Source: Lophius americanus (lineage: Eukaryota; Chordata; Actinopteri; Lophiiformes; Lophiidae). Taken from it: a stretch of DNA of 64,000 bases. This document shows, piece by piece, positions 10,910 through 23,189 of this stretch. The stretch lies in NCBI GenBank assembly GCA_037951165.1, contig JBBDHG010000008.1:8152001-8216000 (forward strand), read 5' to 3'. The notes beneath the pieces are model-generated. The model worked only from the letters and a program-made list of their open reading frames with translations. It had not been told where the DNA came from and ran no database searches. Positions within the stretch are counted from its first letter, which is position 1; each line of letters starts with the position of its first letter. A program made the position numbers and the translations under genes.

Positions 10910-13835
10910 GGTTTTAACCGGTGGCTAGCGTAAGCCGATACATCAATTTGGCTGATATGACATGTCATCTAGCTCCCAGCATGAGTTTCTGGGATAACTG
11001 GCTGACTGACTAATGGACAATGTGTTTTTTTGTTATGGTTTTCGTCAAGATGCAACAGAGCATTTGAACTGTGATTCATGCGCAGATTTTTACACCTTCA
11101 GTTTTGGGGACATATACAAACTGTCTTCAGGTCACAGTGAGCGTAAACCCTCATAAATTTCACTGGTGGTGTGTAACTGTAATTTTACGATACAATCTGA
11201 TGACGCTCAGCGGCTGAGGACTGATTGAAACTGCTCTCCAGTGGAAACTGTGGAAATTCCTTCAATATTAGACCCATAATTCACAGCGGAGCCAGTATGA
11301 CTGCCCTAACACTGAGCTTTAAAAGAGTCATAAAACTGTAACTAACACATAGTGAGCTCCTCTGTAATTGACAATAAAAACAATAAAAACAACTTGTGAA
11401 TGGAGACGTAGAGACCGCAGTCAGACCTAATATCCCACATCCTTAAAAGTTGAGGCTGCTTGAGTTTTTAATGTACTGTAGAGAGCGACGGCTGCTGTAA
11501 TGAAATGTAATGAAGCTCTGTAATCAGAGGCAATTTCACAAACACACACACACACACACACACAAACACAGAGAAGGGGAAGAAAAGCACAGCACTAATG
11601 ACACAAAGACTTGCTGTAGTAGTATAGTAGTAGAGCATATGCAGGCAGAGAAGATGTAAAATACATCACAACAAGGGAGTGGTAGTTGCAGCTTTGTGAT
11701 GTCAGTTACCTAAAAATGCAGTGTGTAACGTGTAGGGATCCATTTAGCACATGGAATATAATTTTCATATCTGTGTTCGTTTTTTTTTATTCAGCTGAAA
11801 ATAAGATTTTTTTTTTTTTTTCCTTTAGCCTGAATGGAATAACTGAACACTGCCTCTGGAGACGGCTTTTGAAATTTTTAAGTATAAGAGAAGGAAAAAC
11901 CATAAAGAAATGCTTTGCCTTGAAAATCCAAGAAGAGAATGATAATAAATAAGTGGTTGCTATAAGTATTGTCTTGACTGTCGAGGGACAGCCACATGGG
12001 AAGGACCAGATGTATTTCCTCTATGGCGATTCCCTGGAAGTAGCTCAGCTGTCACTCAGTTGCCACACAGCTGCTAACAACTGCAGACTGCCATCGACTA
12101 CCACCCCTGACTACTATCACAGATAGAAAGTGTGGCTCTCCTCCATCTGCCCTTCCTCCCGTCGGATCCCAGATGTCCGTTACCGGGGGTTGGGCGTTCT
12201 AGTACTTGTTCGACTGGGAGTGTCACAATCTGGAGGGACATTCCTGGATCCCTCAGAGCTTCATTATGGATTGTGTCGCTAAAAGCCAGCTATAGCGCCA
12301 TGAGGGGCCCATGAGAGTAGTTTGATTGGTGTGGTTCAGACCTGAACTTCGAGTCATCACTTTCTTGTTTAAATACTCTCATCAACTCACCTTGACCCTC
12401 CCCTGTGTCCCCTTCACTCCTCCTCCTACAGCATGAAGCCTCATTGACACAGCCACAGCCGGACCAAGCTATCTTCTCAAATTTCCCAATCCCCGGCCGG
12501 CCGTCACTCCTGCACTACTTAGGTAAAGTTAAGCATTAAACAGGTTAAACATTAAATCTGGTTTAACTTTGCCTCCCGGTATCGTCTTTGTTTTCAGGTC
12601 CAAAACCTGCGTTAGCATCAACGCAGAACAGAAAGTATGGTGGGAGGAGTTGGCTTGTGACTCTTGCACAGGCTTTACAGCACCATTTACACGCAGACCT
12701 CCCTGGAAGTGCTCGCTGCCCCGCTACCCAAAACCCCACCCACTAGCCTCACCACTCCTCAGGGGAAGAGAGACAGGACCCAAGCAGACTGTTGATGCCA
12801 ACACAATGTGAAACAGATAATATATGTTTTCTTACAAGTGAGCTATGAACTACAGTTTTATAGATATAGGCCGATCTATCTAAAGGAAGCTCATGATTTG
12901 ACAGGCTGCTCAGTGACATCATCATCACATTGATGGCCACTGTTGATTCTTTTCTATTTCCCTCCCGGGAAATGCCCCCCTCCGCCGCCCCCCATCCCAC
13001 ACACAGACACACATCCCACCCATCTCTCTTTCCCCTCTCTCTGACACATACACACTTCAAACTTTGAATACATGTCCCCTGAAAGCACCTGCGTTTCTCT
13101 TTATTATTAATTGACTTTGATGCATGATTGGCATGAGGTTCTAATTAAAAAAATGAGATGAGTGGTATAATTATACACAAATATGACAATAAGGATATAA
13201 AGGCATCCAAAGTCATCGTTGTGTACAGCCGGGAAGTCAGTCCCAATATGTTTAGATCCCAGTAATGAAAATAATCATATCTGCTGTGTCCAGTGTTTTA
13301 CTAACAACACAGTATATACATTGACGTTACATAAACGATACAAAGAGCAAGGTCTAAAGTTCAGGGTGTCATAAGTGTGTTTCAGGTGCATAATGAACCA
13401 AACCACAACTCTTTAAATGTCAGGTAATATCCGCTGTCTTTGCCAATTATTCACAAAGCAGAGTCGCTTAACTTAAGCGATGGTTTCAATCTCCTGACAG
13501 GCTGATCAGAAATAATGTTACTAATGAACTACTTTGAGTAGAGAAGTCGTCCTGCTGATGAATCCGAGATACTGCTTGAGGGGACATCAATGGGACTGTG
13601 TGAAGATCAGAGGACAAATCTGGTCAGGAAACCTTGAGAAGAAGTCCAACATGGGCCAGGCAAGCTGGCACAGGACATCAGTGCAAAATCCAAAAGACAT
13701 TTGACCCTGAAGTCTAACAGACTTTCGATTGTGCAATTGGAAATTAAAAAAGGGTTGGCGTCAAAACCAAACAGTGAACAGGTGTTGAAATTTGGTTGGA
13801 CATAAAAATCTGTTATCTTTCAAAAATACCAATTC
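10910..13835. other. Quiet stretch with one CA microsatellite
   Basis: No coding region is supported. An (AC)n tract of about 23 bases lies at 11542-11564, and a T-rich run at 11808-11822. The 12120-12830 block is less AT-rich, with pyrimidine-rich parts and a small hairpin (CTGCGTT ... AACGCAG, about 12608-12627). It has the feel of retroelement leader sequence, but I cannot tie it to a family. A C-rich tract lies at 12970-13060. Confidence 0.45.
11542..11564. repeat. (AC)n microsatellite
   Basis: Uninterrupted AC dinucleotides over about 23 bases, followed by an imperfect CAAACACA. Likely polymorphic in length, as is usual for such tracts. Confidence 0.95.
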
Positions 13836-13839
13836 ATTT

Positions 13840-14235
13840 TCTTTTCTTAAGGATATACCCTGGACAAGTCACCAGTTCATCAAAGCCATTCACACCGACA
13901 AGCAAACCCTTGTCAACACCTGACAGGTGGATTCACACGCAGAAACTTACAGGTGTGAGATAACAGAGCTAACCATAACGCCATCATGCTTAGAAAAAAA
14001 ATAACATTTGCAATCAGAATTACTGACTCATAAAGAAAATAAATATTTTACACACACTTTCTCACGTAAGGCAAATTGTTTGAGGGAACAGAACACCAAT
14101 ATTGTATCATATTCTTTTCTGTGGGAGTAAACCAGAGTATCTAGGGGGAACCCACTCAAAAGCCAGAAGTACATGCAAACTCCACAAAAAAAGATAGCGA
14201 TGTTGCTAACTACTACACCACCATACTGCTCTTGT
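13840..14235 (-). mobile_element. tRNA-derived SINE (family B, DANA/Mermaid-like), degraded
   Basis: On the plus strand the order is: CCTGGACAAGTCACCAGTTC, then a variable part, GGGAGTAAACC, CATGCAAACTCCACA, and finally the complement of the tRNA-like head (TGCTAACTACTACACCACC). This is the usual order of DANA/Mermaid-type SINEs on the minus strand. Better copies lie at 43290-43630 and 41686-41915. The sequence is heavily mutated and some central segments are missing or replaced. Confidence 0.65.
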
Positions 14236-14384
14236 TTTAATTGATTTTAAATATTTTAGAATGTACTATTTCACTTCTTTCTACCTCATTTTTAGTGCAC
14301 TTGTCCTTACAAGTCATACACAATGTGGTATAATCTTTCAAATGTGTCGTAATGGTTTTCCAATCAGCTACTGTTGATTTATTT

Positions 14385-14460
14385 TGGGCAGTAAGATGTG
14401 GTGTAGTGGTTAGCACTGCTGCCTCATGGCTCTTTGAATCCCCTTGGGACTATGTGGCCC
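14385..14460 (+). mobile_element. SINE family B head fragment
   Basis: GTGGTGTAGTGGTTAGCACT at about 14398-14417 resembles an RNA polymerase III A box within the tRNA-like head of family B, followed by TGCCTCATGG and a weak B-box-like TTTGAATCCCC. The body is not recognisable after about 14460. It is opposite in orientation to the copy just upstream. Confidence 0.6.
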
Positions 14461-14469
14461 TTTTGTGTG

Positions 14470-16675
14470 AACCTCATCAAAGTTAGTAGAAGAGACCAAT
14501 CAAATACATTTCCTTTGATTAGTAATTTCAACAAAATAAGAATACCAACTCACTTGAAACTTAATTTTAATTGAAACAAGCACACTAAGAGCGCAAAACC
14601 TCTAACTTGGCACAACATAACCCAAGGGTTAGGAAAAATTTAGGCAGACTTCTCCATTAATGTCTGAGTTATTGCCAGCCTCTAAATCTACCAACAACTA
14701 CAACAAATTCTCTGAGTATCTCTCAAACACTCTGTACCCGGTCATCTCTTGTGCTTTCCACTGTTCCGCCCTTTGAGCCATCCGCTCCACCCCTGAATGA
14801 AGATCAAACAAACTCTGGAAACTGAGCCCCCATCTTCACCCCAAAAGAAACATCAAAGGAACAAAGGCAGAGATAGCCACATTTTGATGTCACTACTCCT
14901 AACAGCTTATATTTCATTTTATTTAAATGCTGCGCAACATACAACATCACCAAAACTTAATCATCTGTAGTACAGTATATGCCGAGACCTACCTCTGGGT
15001 AAATTGTTGTGGAAATCCATCTTGTAGTTTTTCTGTAATCTTGTCCACATACAGAAAAACGCAAATGCGTGTAAACAAATCTCCCTCATATCCGCAGAGG
15101 AAATTAAAGCAAAATAAGCTAGTGGAAACAATAAAAAAGGAAAAGAGTAACAAAGTATAATGGAACTTAATAGAAACTATATTTCCACCAAGGCTAAACA
15201 ATCCTGCACACAAATGTTTAGCTTGCCTGACCCTGATAATGTTTTGTGGATATAAGTTCCGGGGTTTTTTGCGTAACTGTGAAAAATACCATAAAATGCC
15301 GTACATAGAAAGTTGGAACAGAGTCCCAAATCCATCCCTCGATCTGCACTCACACCAACATTTTATGTGACCTTTCCTGACTCATGCCCACCTTTCTACC
15401 ATGCATATCAGTTTAATCCTGCTGGCAAAGAAACCACCTGACGAATAAATAACCTCCTTAATTAAGGTAAGAAAGAAAGAAAAGGAGGAGGCAGGGAAGT
15501 AGGGAGAAAAAGTAGGAAAGAAATGACTTGACATCCAAACCATAAAATAACCAACTATGATGAGGATTTCATTCTGCGTTTATAGTGTTTGCTTTATGTC
15601 TTTCCCTCATGTTGCTGCAGCCAAAAATGAATTTCCCTGCAGGCTGAAATAAGTGGATGTGCTCTGATCTAATCTGCTGCTGATAGATTCATGATAAAAC
15701 ACTTCAGGATCAGACCAGCGGTCACATCCATGGCCCCTGATGTGTTGTTGGAGTCTGAATCCGGCTCTGTGGGAGGGATGCTGGGAGGATTAATATGCAG
15801 CCTCGGGGGGTGAAAACATCTTCCTGCTGCAGTCTTAAGTGCTCCGAGACAGTGTCTGGCCATGAATTAGTGTCACTTTCACCTAGTGTTCACCAACTTC
15901 CCGCATTAACGTAGCGAGTACACTCACATTAGAGGCACTCCACTTGCTGTCGCCAAAGATATCTGACGAATTAAACCCAGATTTGTTATTAATGTGCCAC
16001 TGTGCGGGTTGGGGAAGGGTTCGTTGCGCTAATCCAAAGAAGACATTGTGGTTCAATAGAAATAAGCATGATAAGGCGCTCGGTCGGAGGAGTGTTCTTA
16101 TCTCTGACATCCACGGGAAATAATGGAAAACATGCTATCTTTGTCTTATTGTCTGGCCAGTGTTAATTTAGTGTGACAGTAAAACGCGTTAAGGAGTGGG
16201 ATTAAATGCACTCCGGCGGTGATCAATCTGCATTGTTTACAGCCGCTGTCTACCTGATGAGGAGCCCTGCTGCTCGCCCGCCAAGATTAGATGCATTTTG
16301 GTCAGCATGAAGGATCAGTCAAGGGAAGCCCCAGCCAGCGGCCATCCAGACAACTCTAGAAGTCATGCATTAGAGCGGACAGCCACCCAGGCTAACTCTA
16401 CACCGAGAGCAGGAGGGAAGGTCTGAAAATGGATAAGGAGTCTAGTTTATTTTTGATACCATGGTCTGTTCTCTTCTGCAACTGTTCATTTTTATGAGAA
16501 GATATGTGAATGAAGGTAATTACAGCAGATATGATATCATTTAATTTCTGTCAGGACATCTATTGTCTTCAGCAGCATTTTTAGATCTAAGGAAGATAGC
16601 TCACTCTTTGATTTTCGACAGTGGTCACCGATGGCTCTGCTAAGACCGATGAGGCTGATCTAGGATTAAACTGGT
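14470..16675. other. Quiet stretch; possible non-coding conservation at 15580-16400
   Basis: No coding region is supported. From about 15580 to 16400 the sequence is less AT-rich, free of recognisable repeats, and contains several homeodomain-like TAAT cores. That pattern fits, but does not prove, conserved regulatory DNA. A purine-rich tract lies at 15470-15520. Confidence 0.4.
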
Positions 16676-16679
16676 CAAT

Positions 16680-17095
16680 CTGGAACGACCATTTTTCAAT
16701 ATTCAATATTATGGAATCATCGCCTCATCCGCATATCCTGAAAAACTTTTTCATGGATTTCTTTCAAATTACCTCAGTGGGTAGAACAGCTGTCTCTCAA
16801 TCATCAGGGTCTTGAGCAAAACACCAAACCCCAATCTGCTACCCAGGTGCTGCAGATAGCGCCCACTGCTCCTAAGGGAGGGGTTAAATTCAGAGAACCA
16901 AATTCGCAAGGTTTTAAAACTTGTACGATTGTATGTGACAAAAAAAGACTTCTTCTTCCAACAAAGGTTATCGGCCATAATTTCTCAACCGTTGGTCCAA
17001 TTTAGGACAAATTTGGAGCCGATGAATCAGTGATGTGCGGTGAGATTGGTGGCAATTGAGGCACTGACCCATTCAGAGTTGGATTTACAGATATA
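16680..17095 (+). repeat. Repeat T, copy interrupted by a SINE
   Basis: The left part (about 16690-16775) has TTATGGAATCATCG and TTTCATGGATTTCTTTCAAA. The right part (about 16966-17090) has TTATCGGCCATAATTTCTCA and CAATTTAGGACAAATTTGG. Both phrases occur in the same order in other repeat T copies, for example 42800-43010. A family A SINE fills the gap between them. Confidence 0.55.
16775..16960 (+). mobile_element. tRNA-derived SINE (family A), nested in repeat T
   Basis: The order is CAGTGGGTAGAACAGCTGTC (tRNA-like head), CAGGGTCTTGAGCAAAACAC, CCACTGCTCCTAAGGGAGGG, GGTTAAATTCAGAGAA, and a tail GTATGTGACAAAAAAAGACT. It is the third member of the group at 921-1140, 20550-20725 and 59635-59838. 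The flanks are both repeat T, so the SINE probably landed in an existing repeat T copy. Confidence 0.72.
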
Positions 17096-17539
17096 TGAAC
17101 CTAATAGAGTAGCTTAAATTCATTGTCACTGACTACTGGTTGTGTTTCATATCTCATATCAGAATTCTCTACACACACATAGGTAAGGTACATATTTGGC
17201 CAAAGAAGAATGTTAAATTTGTATGGGCTCAGAGAAAGAGCACATTTATTCTACACCTTCGAGTGTTTATATTTCGCCATCGCAATTCTATAACTCACAC
17301 AGAGTGAAATCTTAGGTCACCCCATTTTTTGAAGAAAAAAAAAACACTAGAGAAATTTGAAATAATGTTAAATGTGGTATTTTCTGTTAAAATAAAGTTC
17401 ATCATGACTTCCTCATGCATTTTTGATTTCAAAATATTTTCAATTTTATATGAAAAAAATGATTTAAAAAATGTTGACAAAATTATAGGTTCATTTTTAG
17501 AGTTTAATAATTATTTGATTTTCCTGGGATGACTTTGAT

Positions 17540-17660
17540 ATAGAATGTCCCATTTTTGCAGTCACAGCAATACACGAGAAGTGTGAAAAGCAGGGGAATG
17601 GGTACTTTTCAGGGATATACCCTTGATGTCGGGGGCGACAGCGTAGTTGTAATTTTGAAA
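17540..17660 (+). repeat. Repeat T terminal-type block
   Basis: GGGTACTTTTCAGGGATATA followed by CCCTTGATGTCGGGGGCGAC (about 17600-17639) matches the blocks at 31255-31302 (plus) and 46525-46560 (minus). In the open frame here and in the one at 46421-46621 the same short peptide GTF.G.T appears, which is a consequence of the shared DNA rather than evidence of a gene. Confidence 0.6.
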
Positions 17661-17664
17661 TATG

Positions 17665-20545
17665 GTTTATTTTCATTGAAAGGCCTTGACAGAGGTATGT
17701 GTTCTGTGAATATGTTTAAACACATTCAAATATGGAGAACTTTAGTCCGCTGCTGCATGCAGATTTGCATCAAGATTTTTGCAGGTTCTTTCATTCCTGA
17801 CCCATGCCACATCTTTCTATCAAATATAAGCAAATGCAACAAAGTTGTTATTTATGTAATCCAATAAATTCGAGGGAGGAGTTGGCTTAATGTTAGGACT
17901 GCAGGAACAGAGGTGGTGAGAATGTAAAGAAGTGGAGAAAATCCTCTGTGACAACAACCTGCAGACAGACGAGAGAGCATGAAATATGAGGAGCAATTGT
18001 TAAAGTCTTCTTTCTCGTTGTTTCGCTGGTGTGATGAAGAGCCGAAGGTGACTGAGAATGAGAGGGATTACACACTCAACTCCAACTAGACCAGCCACCA
18101 CACTTGAGAAACGTAACCATTGTGTCAGTTGTCTTTTTAAGTGGGTCAGCAATCGATAGGCGGGAGTTGTTATTGATGAGTTGACAGCAGTAACAGGGGT
18201 GTGAGTGTGAGGGTGTGTGTGTGGAGTGATGGAGATCCTCAGAGGAAGAAAGCATCATGTCACACCTCCTCGTCAAACTCATCTTATAATTCCTGTTATG
18301 CAGCCCGTAAAACAGTTTTTGCTTTTATTCTTTTTTTAAAGGCATTCATTTATTATTATTATTATGTTTTAGTTTAAGTTTGGCTTTAACTAAATTGAAG
18401 TTTAGAACAGAACACAAATTCCTGGAATGCAAATTTGATGCAATCTTTTCAAGGTTCAATATGTTAACTTTGAGAGTTTTTGTTTTCCACCTGAAAATAA
18501 TGAACTCACAATTAGTCATAAATTCCAGATTCACATATTAAAATTTTTGTACATCCATGGAAAAGAGTGAATTACTTATTTAGGTTTCTCGGCACTATCA
18601 CTTTTTTCATGAAACCATTTTAGTTCAGAATGTGCCCAAATATCAAGTCATATGGAAATGTGTGAGATTGTCAAAATTCAGGTGAAGAAGCAATTAAACG
18701 TGATTTGGTTTTCATGTTTTACTCCTCATATGTGAGCACAACACTTTTTACTTTAATTCCTAAAAAAATGTCATGAATTTCAGAAATTTTCTAAATTTGG
18801 AACATGACCGCATGTGAAAGAAGAAAAAGATAACTTTTAAATTTTACATAATTCACATATGGAATTTTTGAGTCTCACTTGCTGAAAGTTTAAATTTTTT
18901 ATTTTTTTTTGTGTTGTATTACTATTTTGTAAATTATCCAGTTTAAATTTGACATAGATTCATAATCACGTATAAAACATCGAATGTTTTAGCTCACATT
19001 TGATGATTGTGTGAAAATGAGGGATCCACATCTAAAGAAACAATAGTAATATGGAAATGTATATTATTTCATGGTCCTGTTAATCTTGCCATGTTTTATG
19101 TTCACACAGCTGCCAGTCCACCTGTGGCCTTTTGCTGCATGTCGTCTCCGCCTCTTTCTGTCCAACGTCTGCTAATATAATAATGCTAATAAATACATGT
19201 GAGATAAAATGTCCTGTTACAGCAGCACGCAAGAAATGTGTGCTGCACAAATGTGTACAATGGAGACCTGAGGTTAATATGAAGGAACAATAAAAAAAAA
19301 ACATTTTAAAACAAAGTGTTCAAAATAATATGTATGTACAATTTATGAGTTTATGAATAATTATGAATCTTATTTCTGTGAAGTACCTGTGCGGTACTTG
19401 TACAGTCCTTTGATGCATGTTTATACTGTGTGAAGGACAGAATGACCAAACAGGATTTGGGATTAAAGAGAAGGATGATTAAACGGTATATTGGATAAAA
19501 AACAACTCTACATGGACAAAACAAAGGAAGGAAGAGGAATAAAATTGAAGAATTACAAGGCAGACAAACAAGTAGAAAAGGGAAGGAGAGAAGTGGCAGA
19601 AGAAGCCTTCAGGAGAAGGTGAATACAGGTATATCTGGAATTGCAAAAACAATGAAGATACAGTTTTCCTACATAACGTTGCATTGTAATTGTAGAGACG
19701 TAAAATGATAGTTTATTACTACATAATGGAAAAGTTATCCAATTCTGTGGTCTGTAACCGACACTGCAGAAGATGTCCTCAAAGTATGGAAGTTTTTGTT
19801 TGTTTATATTAACACCCACTTGTGTAACATGAGGTCACTGTTCAACGTGTCTCCAGAAGTTCCATCTACCTGTTAATCTGCTCTCCTCGGTGAGGGACAC
19901 CAAAATGAGAACAAGCCTTCAGGTTCCTCCTCAGCAGGTTAAACTCCACCATGGCTGCCCACACAGCCAACACTAAATGCTGTGTTATGTTTAGCTGTTC
20001 TATATTCTAATGTGAACATTTGCATCTGAATTTTGTTGTTTTTGCATCTTGATAGCTGAGCAGCAGAGGTCAACAACGACACATTAACTACTCTTGACGT
20101 CCACCTACAACCACAAACTGATGCAGCATCTATTCCTGTTTAATGTCCCGACTCAACTGGCTCTCTTTTGCTAATTGGTAATAATGGACTTAACGTTCTG
20201 ACCCAGCAGCAACAGTGTGATTCTTATCCTTTACAAACTCTGTCACATGTAATTAAAGCACACACATAATACGGGACATCAAACACCTCCAGGCCTGTTT
20301 GTCTTTCATGTTGTGGCTCCTGCTGTAGGTCTGAAAGTGGACCTCTTTTTAGATTAAACATGCAAATATGGTCCACTTCAGCAATGTGCCAGTCATTCCA
20401 TGCTTTTTTTTATTTTGCTTGCACTTTTTTCTCTATTAAGTGTCACTTCTTTGTGATTAGCATCCTGTGTCTACATGCTATGCAAAACCAGAGTAAAATC
20501 CTGATGATTAGCAGGCGGGCTACGTATATCAGTTATAATGATACT
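17665..20545. other. Quiet AT-rich stretch, nothing recognised
   Basis: Nearly 2.9 kb of AT-rich sequence with poly-T/A runs (18320-18370, 18895-18910, 19290-19300). No domain-bearing frame, SINE, LINE or RNA gene is recognised. A short TTATTATTATTATG run lies at 18350-18364. Confidence 0.5.
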
Positions 20546-20549
20546 CTCT

Positions 20550-20725
20550 ACTTTATTCAGCACATGTCACACAGTACACCAGTACAGTACAGTTGACCCA
20601 TCCCTGAGGGAGCGGCGGGCGGCCCCCTTGAAGCACCTGAGGACCTGCGTTCAGGTTCTTGCTCATGGACCTACTGCATGCGTCAGAGGCTGCTCTACCC
20701 AATGAGCTCTACCCAATGTGGACCC
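20550..20725 (-). mobile_element. tRNA-derived SINE (family A), minus strand
   Basis: In reverse complement it reads ATTGGGTAGAGCTCATTGGG (a duplicated head motif), GTCCATGAGCAAGAACCTGA, CTCCCTCAGGGATGGGT, then a run of GTACTGT-like motifs and AATAAAG near 20553. This is family A order. The open frame at 20659-20877 is read through the antisense of the SINE and is not a gene. Confidence 0.72.
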
Positions 20726-20729
20726 AGAG

Positions 20730-21105
20730 TGTGCTGGCTCCAGAAGGGTGTACTGGACTCCCTACTCCAGGTGAAGTGTCACAACATTCTTGGGGCCTAT
20801 TCATTGGGTTCTTTCAGTTGCTATTAGTCGGACCCCTCCCATGTAAGCAGTTAGCACACAAACACGACTGCTGTTAAGTTTGTGTCTAGACTAGAAACTA
20901 CAAATTAGACTGTTATTTGTGTCGTAATTCTTCTTCAATGAAGGAAATCGTTTTTCTACAGCATTCATTCGTTATGATGCTAAGCTGATTCAATTACAGA
21001 ACCGATAACAGTGGCTCTTCTCAGCCAGTAATGGCTAGATAGCTGTAATAGGTCAGTTTAATAATAAAGATTTGTATGAAGGTATAATGTGATAAGGAGG
21101 TACTG
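20730..21105. other. Unassigned sequence between SINE and LTR
   Basis: Unique-looking sequence with no recognised element or coding region. Confidence 0.5.
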
Positions 21106-21112
21106 TTGGGCC

Positions 21113-21605
21113 TGTCACAGCTATAACTTGAACCCAAATGAAAACGCCCTGAGACAGAGGGCAGAGCGGCAGTATATGATTTATTAACAGGTTGTTCAGG
21201 CAGGAATGAGAGCCTTACTGTGGGGGTGGGCTGGGAATAGTGTCAGGAGAGCTGGGCTGAGCTTTGGGTCTGAGGTCCAGATGGAAGTGGTGATCCAGTG
21301 CTGGAGTGCTATTCAAGTCATGCCATGGTTCACTGCGAAAAAAAAGAAGAGAGGTATTAGTAATGTAATCAGGGTATCAATCTAGTGTTTGGGCTCCATT
21401 AGACAAACCACATGAGACAAACCACATGAACAGAGGCTTTGATCAAACGGACTTGTAGATTAGAAGGCCCGTCTTTTATAGCTGTGCAAATTGTAGGTTG
21501 AGATCTGACAGCCTGACCTCACACACCAGATACTACTCCTGGAAAGACGAACAGACTCGTATACAAACACAGAAAGCCTCTGACCAGGAGGAGGAGTGTG
21601 TGACA
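21113..21605 (-). mobile_element. Apparent solo LTR, 493 bp
   Basis: On the minus strand the element begins TGTCACA and ends TGTGACA, giving the TG...CA termini and short inverted ends of an LTR. The flanks are GGGCC (21108-21112) and GGGCT (21606-21610), a 5-base target duplication with one mismatch. About 125 bases from the 5' end is a TATAAAAG box (complement at 21473-21480), and near the 3' end an AATAAA signal (complement at 21180-21185). No internal coding sequence or partner LTR is found beside it, so recombination between two LTRs probably removed the interior. A partial inverted relative lies at 23190-23325. Confidence 0.72.
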
Positions 21606-21609
21606 GGGC

Positions 21610-23150
21610 TTTATCGGACTTATGATCTCCACTGAGTGCATTACTGCTTTACTAATGATGAATGTATGAAATGTAAACTGTACATTTATAGTTTTATCCA
21701 GTCAAGAGGAATATACTTTAGGGGATGCAGAAATTAATCCCATACCCACACTGGGTAATGAGAACTAACTACAAACTAACTAGTAACAGTGTTGAAATAA
21801 AAACGAAAATAGATGTTGGATTTTAAGTTTTAGGTTCTTCAAACCTACATTATCAAATAAGAAAAATATTTTTGGTGCAGAAATGGTGGGAAAGGATTCA
21901 TGTACCTTCCTCCTCTTATGTTCCTGGTATTTTCAGACAGTCTGTTACTGAGTACATTAGAAATACCACCTCATTACCAGACTCTCTCTTGAAATGAAAT
22001 GTGCCGCCGCTGGTTGACCCCGGCCACTCGATGTCTCCAGCAGTAGGACGTCCGAACTGAATCTAATACGGCAGCGCTTCCTTGCCTCCACACTACTAAT
22101 TAGCTGGAGTCAAGGCGCGCTGAGCTGTCTCCAGGTTTTATTCAGTTTTGTTTTCTCTTCCATCTCGTCTCAGTGACAGTCAGTGTTTATATATATATTT
22201 TTTTTTAATGAGAGCACTACAAGGCAATTCCTCCTATTCATTTTTTCTCTTTTCTTTTATCCTTTTGTCACACTTTGCTGAAGGTCCTCGTTGCATCAGA
22301 GCATCTCTGAATGGAGATGTATTGATCTATCCAGAACCACATTCAGTCCTGTCAGGGTGTTACCACCACTGGACCTTGCCGATCATGATTACAGCCATGA
22401 ATGTGTGGTCTAGTGCTGAGGAAATTAAATAGTCCTTTTGGAACTGGAGGATACATCTAAACATGTTGGAGTATAATTGAGCTCCGTTAAAAGGCCCATT
22501 CATCTTTGATGTATTGATTTTTCCTTGTGTTAATGGACAGTGTTGTCCCCCGGCTCTCTAAATGACACATCAGCAAATATAAGATGAGGCCCTCAAACAC
22601 TTTTGTTTTAAGCCTAATTGGTCACAGAGAGGGGTTCAGCTATTTAACATGATACATCATAATGCCGCCTGGCTAAAAGTGATAGGAGGCCCTGTGGGGA
22701 GGTCAAACACTCACCTTCACTGTATTGAGTGATCAGTTGTACCTACAGGAGTCTCAACGCTCCATAATTTACTTGTTAAAGTAGTCCAAATGGGATTAAA
22801 TGCATATTTTTTCATATTGATTTTTATCGCAGCTTAAATGTCTCGAGTTCTTTGAGGAAAAATTATTGGTGGATAAATTGGACACGTTTTATTGGTTTGA
22901 TGACAGCGCTGTTTGTCTGAGTGAGAAATACTCATTGAGCCGCTGCACTTGAGACACTCTCACCGGATAGAATCAATACAAATATTTAGCTGTTATTAAT
23001 ATCTGAATAAACAAGGACATGGATGATTGGAATCTTAATTCTATACGACACTTTTTCGGTTTCAATTAAATGAAAACAAGAGATAATTACCAGATGAAAA
23101 AGGAGGATTGATGCTGTTAGTACTCAGAGCGTGTACCACCAACAACGCAA
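21610..23150. other. Quiet stretch; candidate conserved non-coding block 22430-22720
   Basis: No coding region is supported; the 94-codon frame at 22148-22432 starts in a (TA)n/poly-T run and has no domain. About 22430-22720 has balanced composition, several CCTAATTGG/TAAT-like cores and no repeat signature, so it may be regulatory. This is inference from appearance only. Confidence 0.4.
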
Positions 23151-23152
23151 TC

Positions 23153-23184
23153 GTCATCAGAACGATGGTGATCGTTCTGATGAC
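23153..23184. repeat. 14-bp-arm perfect hairpin
   Basis: GTCATCAGAACGAT (23153-23166) and its exact complement (23171-23184) surround the 4-base loop GGTG. It lies only about 6 bases before the point where the LTR-like fragment begins, so it may mark the junction of an insertion or rearrangement. Confidence 0.93.
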
Positions 23185-23189
23185 TGACT

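Noticed and set aside
12120..12830. Possible LTR or leader of a retroelement
   Set aside because: Composition and a small hairpin are suggestive, but no TG...CA ends, target duplication or second copy could be found.
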